From positions 22,980,786 to 23,044,785 of the forward strand of contig OZ020519.1 in assembly GCA_963971425.1 (NCBI GenBank): 64,000 bases of DNA. The letters run 5' to 3'. The notes beneath the pieces are model-generated. The model was not told the DNA's origin and made no database searches. It was given only the letters and a program-made list of their open reading frames with translations. Positions 22,761 to 32,843 of this stretch are shown here, one piece after another. Origin of the DNA: Bryoerythrophyllum caledonicum (taxonomy: Eukaryota > Streptophyta > Bryopsida > Pottiales > Pottiaceae). The position numbers and the translations under genes are program-made. Each line of letters opens with the position of its first letter. The first letter of the stretch is position 1.

Positions 22761-23987
22761 CTCTAAGAACGTAAAGGAATACTTCGAATTGGTGAATATT
22801 GTTTACGGCTTTCGCCTTTTAAACAATTCCACGAGCAATAAGCGTCACCTTGAAGCTACTGGAAGCGTCACCAATAAGTTTCGTCCTCCTAATCAAAGAT
22901 CTTTCCAAAAAGGTAAACAAGTAAATATATTATACACTGAAAATATTTACATCAGGAGAGCGTGTCCAGTGGACCATACAAGGGTTATCAAAATCCAGTA
23001 CCTAGATAGAAGAATATACGAGTCGTAAAATCTATGGTGGAACGGTGGCTCACTAGCATCCATTTGGAGGATCGATTCAAAATATGACGAGGAACACGAG
23101 GATGATATTCTAAAAACAACTGGAATCGACCTTGAGGCTCGTATGGAACTATGCGTGTATCGTAAAAATCGGGCCTATTTAGCGTGGGCACTACTGTGCA
23201 TCATGGATGTGATACATTCCCAGCGCCTATTGTACAATGACTTGAGCCCCAACAATATTATGCTTCATTTTCCGCTAGAGTAAAAAAATGTAGTATACAT
23301 TGGGGTGTGTGATTGGGGAATGGCATCATGGGACGGCGAAGACAAGATGTCAAACTACGGCCGACCCTCTAGTACAGAGGTAGGTGCTTACCAAGTTAAG
23401 TATCGTCATGCTGCCCCCGAGCTATTCCATGTGTATGGGAAGCCCGGAACACCAACATTCCCGAGGAGAATGGGAATAAAGCATAACCACAATCATAGAT
23501 CTGAGGCGTATGCAGTGGGGTACTTGGCAAGGAGGATCTACAACCGCGATTTCTCTTTAAGCTTGTTCCTAAAGAACAAAGATCCGAGTTCATTGTCCAA
23601 GCGATTTGAGCAAGCCATGGACGAGTTGTTGAAACCCGATCGACTAGAGAGATCAACCGTCATGCATGTAGTAGACTTGTTGAAAGGACCGCCCTACAAC
23701 CTAGCTACACCATGGGATTTCTTCCGCAATGAGTAGTATATAGTATATTGTGATTTCATAGTCCTTAGATACTGTAGGGTATGTAGCATCTTCTCTATGT
23801 TGTGAAGTGTTGTCTAATTTGTACTCGGTTATTTGCAAGAAGAGAATGCCTTTTTGGACTTCCCTGTAATTTTGAATGAAGAACAACTTTGTACAAATTG
23901 TTTTGATTTGGTCTCCCAATCCCGCCCTTTGTATCTTCAGAAATAAAAATGGAATAACGAAATTCAAAAATATCCTAACTACCTATC

Positions 23988-24772
23988 CGCGCTCCCCCAC
24001 TCCCAATCCGCGTTGCATTGGCGCCCCCACACCTAGGCCGGTGCGAGTCCGCGATCAGTCCGCGGCCAGTCCGCGGCAGTGTCCGCGATCAGCCCGCAGA
24101 AAGTGTCCGCAGCCAGTCCGCAGATCAACTCTCAATCCGCGGGTCCCCATTCAGTCCGCTGTGTATCCGAAGCCAGTTCGCGGATCCCCATCCCGTCCGC
24201 TACGTATCCGCGGCAGTGTCTGCAGCCAGTCCGCGGGACTTCATCCAGTCCGCGGGTCCACATCCAGTCCGCTACGTATCCGCGGCAGTGTCCGTGGCCA
24301 GTCCGCAGCAGCGTTCGCAGCCAGTCCGCAGATTCGCATCCAATCCGCTGCGTATCCGCAACCAGTCCGCAGGTCCACATCCAGTCCGCTACGTATCCAC
24401 GGCCAATCCGCAGCAGTGTCCACGATCAGTCCGCAGCAGCGTTTGTAGCCAGTCCGCGGGTCTGCACTGAATCCGCGGATACACATCCAGTCCGTTGTAT
24501 ATCCGCAGCGAGTTTGTGGGTCCGCACTGAGTCCGCGAGACCAAGTTCATTCCGCAACGTATCCGCAGCCAGTCCGCGGGTCTGCACTCAGTCCGCGGGT
24601 CCAAGTTAATCCGCTGCGTATCCGCAGCCAGTCCGCGGGTCTACACTCAGTCCGCGGGTCCAAGTTAATCCGCTGCGTACCCGCAGCCTGTCCACGGTAG
24701 TGTCTGCACGTAGTCCGCGCCATGTCCGCGGACGGTCATCGCATGTCCGGGTGCAGTCCGCTCCTAAACCGC
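23988..24772 (+). repeat. Array F: longest TCCGC motif array (about 785 bp)
   Basis: TCCGC cores repeat at 11-13 bp spacing, with a longer-order unit around gtccacatccagtccgct and tatccgcagccagtccgcg. This is the largest of the six arrays and has TCCGC sense. It starts about 250 bp after the kinase gene stop. No TATA box or gene of the family follows, so it either bounds the kinase cassette or has lost its own gene. Long overlapping frames in all phases reflect the lack of A/T-rich stops. Confidence 0.88.
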
Positions 24773-25440
24773 TCCCTCTGAAAAACCCCCCAACTTAATT
24801 GATTTTCACTGAAAGGTTAATACAACACAACAAAAGGTAAAAGTGTTGAGATACACGTAGGATGTTAGTGCCACATAGGACGGCCACGTCGACGCCGAGG
24901 TAACATATGTACCATACATAGGGATAAAGTTCATCTTTGACCCTAGGTTGACTCTATTGTCTCGTGACGAGACGGTCCGTCACGACATGTCATGTCATGA
25001 CGGCACGTCACTGTCCCAATGTCACGATAGACAACCCTAGGTGAACCACAAAGTTTGATGGTTTTGCATGTACATGTTGGCCGTTCTTACCCTTACCTTT
25101 TAGATCGAACCCGTAGGTAGATCCCGAGGTGATTGTTGTTTATGGTAAATACCCAAAGTCGGTATTATCGCTCCCCCTCACCAGACCACTCGGAGAGTAC
25201 TTCCACTATAGACTTTGGACCAGGATTGGCTTCTGAGCCCATTTCCGCATTGGATACCGATTGTAGGCTTTGGATCTAGGGCGTAGGTCAATTGACGACA
25301 TGGAAGACGATCTCTGTCATGTCGTGCAAGACAGGTTCTCGGGATGGGCTGGGGGGGCTTTGATTCCAAATTTGGATGAAGGAGAAGCGTCAACGGACGC
25401 CCTCCTTTAATGACTGATATGTGTTTGAGCTATTGCCTAA
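24773..25440. other. Spacer between array F and the methyltransferase element
   Basis: This holds several short palindromic phrases at 24955-25020 (gtcacgacatgtcatgtcatgacgg). It may include the 5' LTR or untranslated region of the following gypsy element, but I could not define an LTR pair. No gene seen. Confidence 0.45.
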
Positions 25441-26345
25441 ACATTTGGAGTTGGAGGCCCTTTAGTTATATGGGAGGTGGACTACGGAGCACGGCGTAGA
25501 GTTACATCTGGTTGAGGAGTACTGGCGCCAGCGTGAGGAGTTGGTGACTGCACTGAACGAGAGTGTTGTTGCCCAACTCTCGACTTCCACCGAGGAGCCC
25601 AAGATGAAAGAGAGTATCCTCGGTGATAACTCCAGGGGCAAGGGTATTGCCATTGTGGGCGAACGGGTTGGCATTGGGCCCATGTCCTGTGTGGTTGTAG
25701 CCATACATGCGGCATTGATGGCGGTTGGCAATCCACCAGCCTTCAATCATTTGGCATAGTTCATGGCACATCTAGAGGTGGAGTAAGGGGGGTTTAGGCG
25801 TGATTAGATGCAACGCATCCAAAATTTCCGCAAGGAGAAGGAGGATATCCCACGCACTATGATACCCGGTTGATAAAATTGTCAGCGGAGGCCGGTAATG
25901 TGTTCACGGAACGCCGGCTCGTGAAGATCTTCATCTCTAAGCTGGATAAGCGCATGATGGAGTTGATTAGTCCGCATCTTCTTTTCGGTATCACAAGAAC
26001 GCTTCTTTGGCAAAAGCTTTCGCTGAGGTGGAGGCGCTTGATAGAGCATTGGGCGTGAGCCAGGCCACCGATTTAGTCACGGCGCTCATGAATGCTCCTA
26101 ATCCCAACAAGCTTTCCACTACGACCGATAGCTTGGAGGAGGCACAACCAGAAAAGGTTATTCATTATTAGGCCGTGGTCACACAAATGAGGACTCGAAT
26201 TGTGCCAAGAAAAAGAGGGCATGGACGAAGAAAGCTAAGCCTAAGATCGAGGCAGCCAAGTCTGTAGAGAAGGCTAGGACAAGGGAAAGAAGACCGTGAC
26301 ATGTTTCCACTCTTGCAAGATTGGCCACAGTGATGAAAATTGTTT
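25440..26345 (+). pseudogene. gag of methyltransferase-bearing gypsy element
   Basis: Translated pieces in several frames give a gag-like helical region (ERRLVKIFISKLDKRMMELI near 25913) and a degenerate zinc knuckle (CKIGHSDENC followed by a YPEKRP tail at about 26310-26370). Multiple stops and frameshifts are present. Gag would form the particle that packages the RNA. Confidence 0.6.
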
Positions 26346-27117
26346 TGTTCTTTATCCGGAGAAGCGCCCAGGGTCTTTGGCTACTGGATCGAATGTTGGA
26401 AAGACACTTTAGGCCAAACTAGCGGAGTTGAGAAGCAAATGAGCACGATGGCTTCTTTGGGACAAGGGACAGACACGCTATCTCCGATGAGGGATCAAGG
26501 CTCATTTTCAGCCCTAGATTGCTACTTGTATGGCGATAAGGAGAGATGGTGGCAACAATTGCCTCTCGTGCTCAGACTACCGCATAGGCGGTGGCACCTT
26601 CTCCCTCTGTGCTAGGTGGTAGTGGTTGTCTATGCTATACGGGTTTGCCAGACCACATTGGTCATTCCCGCTTGTCTCTTTTGTTCAGCATCGCGGGTGC
26701 GGCTTCTCCTATTGCCGCTCTCACTCCGACCTCGGTCCCACCGGTTTCTTCTAGTCATGGAGATGTGACACATACTTTGGCGTATAAGGTGTTGCACTTG
26801 CCGATACTTGCCGATGTGGACTTTCTGACACCAAATTTTCAACCATCCCGTATATTCTACTTTGGGAGTAGTACAATGGAGGGCAAGGTGCCTATGCCAT
26901 CGTTAGAGGTGTGGCAGGCAATGACGGTTCCATCCACCAAGGAGGATTTGGTGGCAACGCAAGCAAAGTTGGCGGCGGAGGCTATTTTTATCTTTGAGGT
27001 TAATGCCACGTCGACATCTATGGAGCAGTCCTCCGGAGACCAGTCCTTGATCTCTGGAGTGGTTTACTTGTCTGACGTTGCGGCCCGGTTGGCACGGCCG
27101 CACGGGAGTGACATAGT

Positions 27118-27591
27118 GTGCGTCGAGTGGTGGTACATTTTGTGAATGACGATCAAGCCATGGAGGTTGGTCGTACGGATGACAACCCCACTCGAGCTAC
27201 CCCTTTACGTGTTATGTTGGACTCCAGAGCTCAGCCAGTGATGATTGGCAAGCAGCTAGCCTTGGATTTGGATCTAGGTGCTTCAAACCTTGAGCCTTGT
27301 CCATTTATAATTGTTTCATCGGTGGAAGGCACAAAGAAGACCATGGGCTACACCTTACATCTGTTGCAGTTGATGTTCATCGTAGGATCTGGTCCATTGT
27401 TCTCCGACATATCTCTCCACTGCGCTGTAACTGGCGCCACCAACTATGACATATTGGTGTGTCAGGAGGCGCTTTATCCCCTCAATATTGGGGTGAATAA
27501 CTGGACGGAGAAGGCTTGGATTAGGCCTGGGTGGTCTGCTGGTGATGCAAAGAAGAGTTCATTCCAGTTGTCTTTGTTGTTAGCGCGATGA
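27118..27591 (+). pseudogene. Retropepsin domain with altered active site
   Basis: The motif MLDSRAQPVMIG lies where gypsy proteases have D-S/T-G-A, so the catalytic-loop glycine is replaced by arginine. The fold continues through the FIIVSSVEG and DILVCQEALYPL stretches, which match the second half of a retropepsin. The frame is open for 157 codons. The substitution probably removes activity. Confidence 0.65.
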
Positions 27592-27770
27592 TTTTCACGG
27601 CGGACGCTATGTTTGAATGTAGTGCTTTGGCATCCGATTTGCCATGTGGTTCTACGCTTTTGGAGGAGACGTATGCTTTTATGGTGGAGGTAGCAAAATC
27701 ACGTGAGCACAGATAGGAAGAGATCCCTGCACGTCATTGCAAGGATTCACTTCCCCCATGGAGAACTCAC

Positions 27771-28884
27771 TTGGAGCTCACTAGTTGCAACCGGGAGATC
27801 GTGGATGCTCTGGATGCTCCACATCTCTCACTGAACTCTTCCACTTTGTTGTTGGCTCGCACTATTCAGTGGCAACCACCAAATGAAGGTATTACCCTTG
27901 TCGAGCTATTTGCCTGTATTGGTACGGGGTTCGCAGCTGTGGTAGAGGTCGGGCTCAAGGTACGGCGATACGTCCACGGGGATAGTGGCTTTGTAGCCAA
28001 CCGTGCCGCTTACCATCACATTCAACATCTTCTGGCATTGTATCCGGAGCAATTACCACCTTCTCCCATTTGAAGGAGTTTTGGCAAATTTCCACGTAAT
28101 ATGACATTGATAAGTGAGGATGATCCGCGCCAGTTAGGTCACGTGGACTTTGTGATTGTCGGATGGCCTTGCCAAGGCCATTCACGGGCGGACGATATCC
28201 GTGGCTCGGATGATCCACGACCAGGGCTCTTTGCGGATTTGCTTAGGCTCAACCAGTGGTGGATTATCGACCAGTCAACGTGACCGGGGTACATTTTTGA
28301 GAATGCACATCTATTGGGGGATACATGGACAAAGGCGTGTGAGGATGGAACATACATCCATTACCTTCTTGGTCCCCCTCCACATTTGTTGATGCGGCGG
28401 CGATGGGCGCTTAGGAGATTCGGCCACGTTGGATTGGGACCATCATGGCATCATCAATGACGCTCACCTCCACACTTGCTGAAGTACAACGACCTGTGCG
28501 CGGTAAAGTCGATGACATCATAGACGACCACCGTGTTTCTACGGAGGTTATCAAGGATGATGATCTACCATTGATGGTGGTGAACCGCGTTGGTTTCACT
28601 CAGGGGGAATTTCCCACATTGATGTGCTGCTCGGATTCTTTGGCCTTTAGGACCTGCCGTTCGGGTGTGGTTTGGGATTCTACTTCCCAAATTTACAAAG
28701 AGCCTTCTGCCGATAAGAAGAAGTGGGCAATGTGTTTTTTGACATGCACCACCGTCGCATCGAATCTCTCTGAGGGCCAATGTCGTTATTTGTTGGATCA
28801 AACAATTGAACTCAAAACTCTTGTTTGGGTTTGTGGCCTCTATTTCGCTATTCAGCACCGTTTGGTAACCATCCACAGGTGCTA
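27771..28884 (+). pseudogene. C5 cytosine DNA methyltransferase domain inside the retroelement
   Basis: Motif I is seen as TLVELFACIGTGFAAVVE (about 27893). Motif IV, with the catalytic cysteine, is GWPCQGHS (about 28160). A motif VI-like FENAHLLGDTW is at about 28295. A motif VIII-like RPRWIGT follows a frameshift near 28385. The C-terminal part (28445-28884) has FPTLM and LSEGQ...LLDQTIELKTLVW, resembling motifs IX-X. Stops at 28071 and 28281 break it. The enzyme transfers a methyl group from S-adenosylmethionine to cytosine C5. Retrotransposon-borne DNMTs have been reported in dinoflagellates and charophyte algae. This copy is not functional as read. Confidence 0.82.
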
Positions 28885-29152
28885 GGGGCAGACTCTGATG
28901 GTCAGGTGGCAGTAGTGCGACATCCGACAGAGATCATGAAAGTAGAGTTTTTTTTTGTTTGAAGAAGTATGTAGCTGAGGAGCTTTGTGCTCTACGTGTC
29001 TTTGCAGCATTGGCCGAAGACTATGGTCGAGATGATGCTCGGGATATCATTTCACGGTTTTATCATCGGGGCACATATTTCCTTTAAACCTTGTGAGTGA
29101 GGAGCCTAGGGGCATCAATGCCCTCTTTGCTACTAGGTAGCAATCACCGGCC

Positions 29153-30258
29153 GTGCCGGTAGGCAGTGAGTCTTCTACGGTTGAAAAGGAGACCACGGAG
29201 TTTGATGATTGGCCTTTGGATTTGAGACCACATCTTACCTGTGCCGAGGCACGAAGGGTACTAGTGTTCATACATTCGTATCGTAGTTGTTTTGCCTTTA
29301 TTCTCGATGATTTGGAGAGTTACAAAGGCAAGCCCATTCACATTCAATTGGAGGACGACCACTTGATCTTCCGGGGGCTATACAAGCTCAATCTTTCAGA
29401 GAAAGTTGGGGTTCAGACTTGTTGCCAAGAGCTGTTGGCCATGAGCTTGATTGAACTCTACAATGGGGAGAACGCTTGTGCCACAGTTATGCCATGGAAG
29501 TAGAATAACTTTTGGCAACTGGACGGGGAAGCGGATGTGTGGAGATTATAGGCCAGTCAATCGCAAGTCCAAGTTTGACTGGTATCCCATGCCCACGCCA
29601 GAGGAGTTGTTTGATACGGTCGGCCAAACTAGAGTATTTAGTATTCTAGATTTGCGGTCTGGTTACCACCAATTATCATTAATGGTAGATGACCAATTGG
29701 AGAGTGCATTTTGGGGACTTGATCAAGATGGCAGAGAGCAACAGATGGGAGTTATGTGATACACTGGGCCATGCTAGAGTATTTAGTACTCTAGATTTGC
29801 GGTCCGGTTACCACCAATTTCCATTGATGGTGGATGATCGGGTGAAGACCGCATTCAAGGGAGTTGAATTGAATCGGAGAGATCAACTCTATCTTTGGAC
29901 GTTACTTCCATTTGGCTTCAAGAACGCACCACCTAAGTTTCAAAGGGTGATTATTTCGGTGTTGACCAATTTACCGTTTGCCCGATGCTACATTGATGAT
30001 GTTATCATTCTTAGAAGCACGCCGTAGGAGCATGTGAAGCACCTTCAGGTGGTGTTTAAGAAGTTACGATAGAGGAGATTGCGTTTGCACCATGGTAAGT
30101 GCAAGTTCATCCACGACCGGTTGCCATATTTGGGACATATGATTGTTTCAGGGGGTCTTTGCGTGTAGTAGGCCACGGTGGATGCATTGCAAAAGATTCT
30201 TGCCCCAACCAACGTGTCATGGCTTCAAGCTTTTCTTGGCTTGGAAAATTACTATTGC
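29153..30258 (+). pseudogene. Reverse transcriptase domain with an internal tandem duplication
   Basis: RT motifs present include CGDYRPVNRKSKFDWYPMP, LDLRSGYHQ, LLPFGFKNAP and YIDDVII (the YxDD catalytic box at about 29988). The segment FDTVGQTRVFSILDLRSGYH is followed about 144 bp later by a second version, CDTLGHARVFSTLDLRSGYH, so the motif-3 region occurs twice. Several stops and frameshifts are present. The downstream thumb/connection region is cut off at about 30258 (LGLENYY). Confidence 0.8.
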
Positions 30259-30259
30259 C

Positions 30260-30595
30260 AATGTCGTGAAGTAATTGAGTACATGATGTGAAAACATATA
30301 TTAATATAGAAAAAGAGTGGTATTGAATGGTCTAGGCCAACAGTGAAGATATGACTAGTGGATTCATCTTCAACCACACGGTCATACTTTATCGGGGCGA
30401 GCCTTATCTTGGAAATTATTCCTGCATCTTGTCACTAGCTCAAGATTCAAGAGTGTGAACCGGCTGTCACACTGTTGAAGTATCAACCGTCGCTGGACCA
30501 CGTGCCACAACAATTGTTCAGACAATTTGCAGGATTCGAACTCTGAATCGGTTTAGTGTGGCGGAACACTCAGCCAGCCCACTGAGTCGTGATCA
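30260..30595 (-). mobile_element. Possible tRNA-derived SINE
   Basis: On the minus strand a box A-like TGGCTGAGTGTT (30576-30565) is followed by a box B-like AGTTCGAATCC (30542-30532), as in RNA polymerase III promoters of tRNA-derived SINEs. It lies at the left edge of sequence that interrupts the RT/RNase H region. No poly(A)/T-rich tail or target duplication was firmly identified, so this call is tentative. Confidence 0.4.
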
Positions 30596-31945
30596 ATGTG
30601 TGTAGATATTATCCGGTAATATATAAAGCGTTTGTAGCACTATGGTTACCTAAAATATATAAAAAAATCAAACACGGTTGATAATATCTTTATAAGTTTG
30701 AAGTATGTTAAAGTAGTTGATAAATGAAATTGGAAGTTGATATAGAAAGCTCACTTCATACATTTTTAAATTAGCTGTGGTCTCTAGATTATTTAAGACT
30801 TAAATGTTTGATGTTAAGTCTTTAAGAAAAAAATTGAACTTAAAGTTTAGAGTTTAGATGTAAGTGTTTAAATTGAGAAGATAAAGATAGTCTATAGAAT
30901 CAAATGACATGGCAAGGGGATAGAAGGATAAGAGGAGGTTGCAAGGGATGGAGGGAAGTGGCGATGGATGGAGGGAGGATGGCTTTGGATGAAAGTCCTC
31001 ATCCCATTCGCCAATTCCTATGATCAATGAGGATTCAAAGGGTTGTCCGAGGCAGCTAGGGGGTTTTGAGCAACTATAAGGCCAGTTTTAAGGAAGAAAA
31101 GTTCAGAATAGATGGGATTGTGAGCTGTAGTTTTGGTATGAAGAACACGGGTTTTGGATCTTGGATGAATGAGATATAGCCGTTTGAAGTTAAGGTAAAG
31201 ATTTACGACCTACTGTCACTCTTTTGAACTTTGAAGGAGTTATGCAATATCTTTTGGAGATCGAGAGAAACAGTTAAAAAAGAATTTTCAAGTTCTATCT
31301 ATAACATGGAAGAATTGAAGGAATAAAAATTAAAATGAAGGAGATATTTGGAGCTGAACAGAGTGCATATGTTTTCTAAGATCGTAAGTATATCACTTTG
31401 ATGTTGGTGATGGTTTTGGCCATATCTTTTGGTTTTGGACGAGCTTTTGGCTAAAATTTTTGAGGAAGGTGTTTTATAAAGTTGAAAACCTACAGCTATA
31501 ATTTCGTTGTGTTTGGAGATTTTTCTTGAGATTTATGAAGATGATTGTACACGAGTGTTTGGAAACAAGGGTTTAAAGGGGCAGTGAGTATTTTGGCGAT
31601 ATCTCAAAATCTCTGACAAATTTGCGGTTGAGATTTAGAGTGAAAGTTATTTATAGCTTATCAATGCTTCTGTGAAAATTAAAAGTTGTTTCAAGGATTG
31701 AATTGAGAGATATATGCCCTTAGGATTTGCGATTGTTTCCCTTTCTAAGGTTTGTAAGTTTTACATCGTTTTCTTAAGTAGTTGGACACTTTTGTCCTAC
31801 AAAGAGTTGTATATTGAAGTAATTGTCTTTTAAAAGGGACAATCCATAAATATATTTGGGTTTATACCTCAAAGAACTTGATTGAGTAAAAGTTACAACC
31901 AGAAATCCACTGTTTTCTAGGGACACAAACTCTCTGCTACGACAC
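30596..31945. other. AT-rich non-coding insertion within gypsy pol
   Basis: About 1.35 kb without coding capacity separates LGLENYY (30258) from the continuation HRFVKNFG (31948) of the same pol polyprotein. It is an insertion of unidentified type; no terminal repeats are apparent. Confidence 0.55.
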
Positions 31946-31947
31946 CG

Positions 31948-32504
31948 GTTTGTCAAGAACTTTGGCTTGATTGTTACGCCGTTAACTATTCTCACGGAAA
32001 AGGATCAACCATGGATTTGGGGACAGGAACAACAATAGGCATTTTCTACTTTTAAGCTCAAGCTCGATTCAACGCCTGTGTTGTGGCGTATGGATGGTAC
32101 ACGACCCTTTCAGTTGCATACATACTCGAGTGTTGTGGGATTGGGGGCAGTGTTGATTCAGAAGGATGATGAGGGACGGGGGTATGTTGTGGCGTTTGGT
32201 TCTACGAGCAACAACGCGGAGTCAAACTATTTATCTTATGAGGGGGAGGCTTTTGGCCGCGGTTTGGGCCATAGTCCATTTTAGGCCCTATTTGTGTGGG
32301 CAACGTTTTACGTTGGTGACCGACCATCAACCTTTGAAGTGGCTCAAGGAGTCTGACAAGCTTACATGCAAGCTGGCCAAGAGGGCTTTGTTGCTTCAAG
32401 AGTATGACTTTGAGGTTGTACATCGGACGGACATCACAAACTTGGATGCGGATGGTCTATCTTGCAATCCAAGTCCTTTGGAGGAGAATTTGATTTGTGC
32501 CTAG
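31948..32504 (+). pseudogene. RNase H domain of methyltransferase-bearing gypsy element
   Basis: The pol connection domain (TPLTILTEKDQPWIWG) leads into an RNase H-like region at 32078-32504. It includes LQTYSS-like LHTYSSVVGLGAVLIQKD, the motif LSYEGE and VTDHQPLKWL. A frameshift occurs near 32230. RNase H removes the RNA strand of the DNA:RNA hybrid during reverse transcription. Confidence 0.72.
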
Positions 32505-32843
32505 TGGCATGGGGACTGTGATAGGGAGTCAGTCCCGCGGTGGCATGTAGCGGCTTAGCTTCCATTGATGTCTGGCTCCGCGACAACGCTACTTGATTTG
32601 GCAACGGATGAGGAACCGGATAGGGCTCAAGTTGTTAGCAATGTGTAGAAAAAGGGTCCAATCTTGCACAAGCTACAACATGGGACACTTACCTCACTTC
32701 TTTGTACAAAGGAGCGTGATCGAGTTGGGCACCAAATAGGAAGGTTCTGTTGGAAGAATGGCCTTCTATTTTAGGTGTGGCCGGATGGGACTAGGCGGAT
32801 AGTTTCTAGGCGAGATCAGAGGGCTTCGTTGCTATGACAAGTA
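32505..32843 (+). pseudogene. RNase H-integrase linker of the same element
   Basis: Broken coding sequence (stops near 32502, 32553, 32647 and 32776) reads into a zinc-finger integrase N-terminus (RRIVSRRDQRASLL). It is cut at 32843 by the Tc1-like insertion. Confidence 0.5.

Larger units (their letters stand above)
19475..23735 (+). pseudogene. Protein-kinase-like gene split by a retroelement fragment
   Basis: The left part (19475-about 20690) is one frame with stops at 19949, 20099 and 20318: a basic Ser/Gly/Arg-rich N-terminus, then a kinase N-lobe with Gly-rich loop GGFGVV and the VAIK-like lysine in FAGKTM (about 20513-20600). The right part (about 22950-23735) restores the kinase fold: a hinge-like WWNGGSL, a catalytic-loop motif NDLSPNN (about 23235), DWG in place of DFG (about 23313) and an APE motif (AAPELF). 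At least one frameshift (near 23035) and one stop (about 23281) occur in this half. The HRD histidine is not present, so it is atypical even before decay. About 2 kb of gypsy sequence lies between the halves. The substrate is unknown. Confidence 0.75.

Noticed and set aside
24018-24609. Overlapping 150-190 aa open frames in array F
   Set aside because: They appear in several phases and both strands because the array has few A/T-rich stops. They encode only repeated Ser/Pro/Arg strings.
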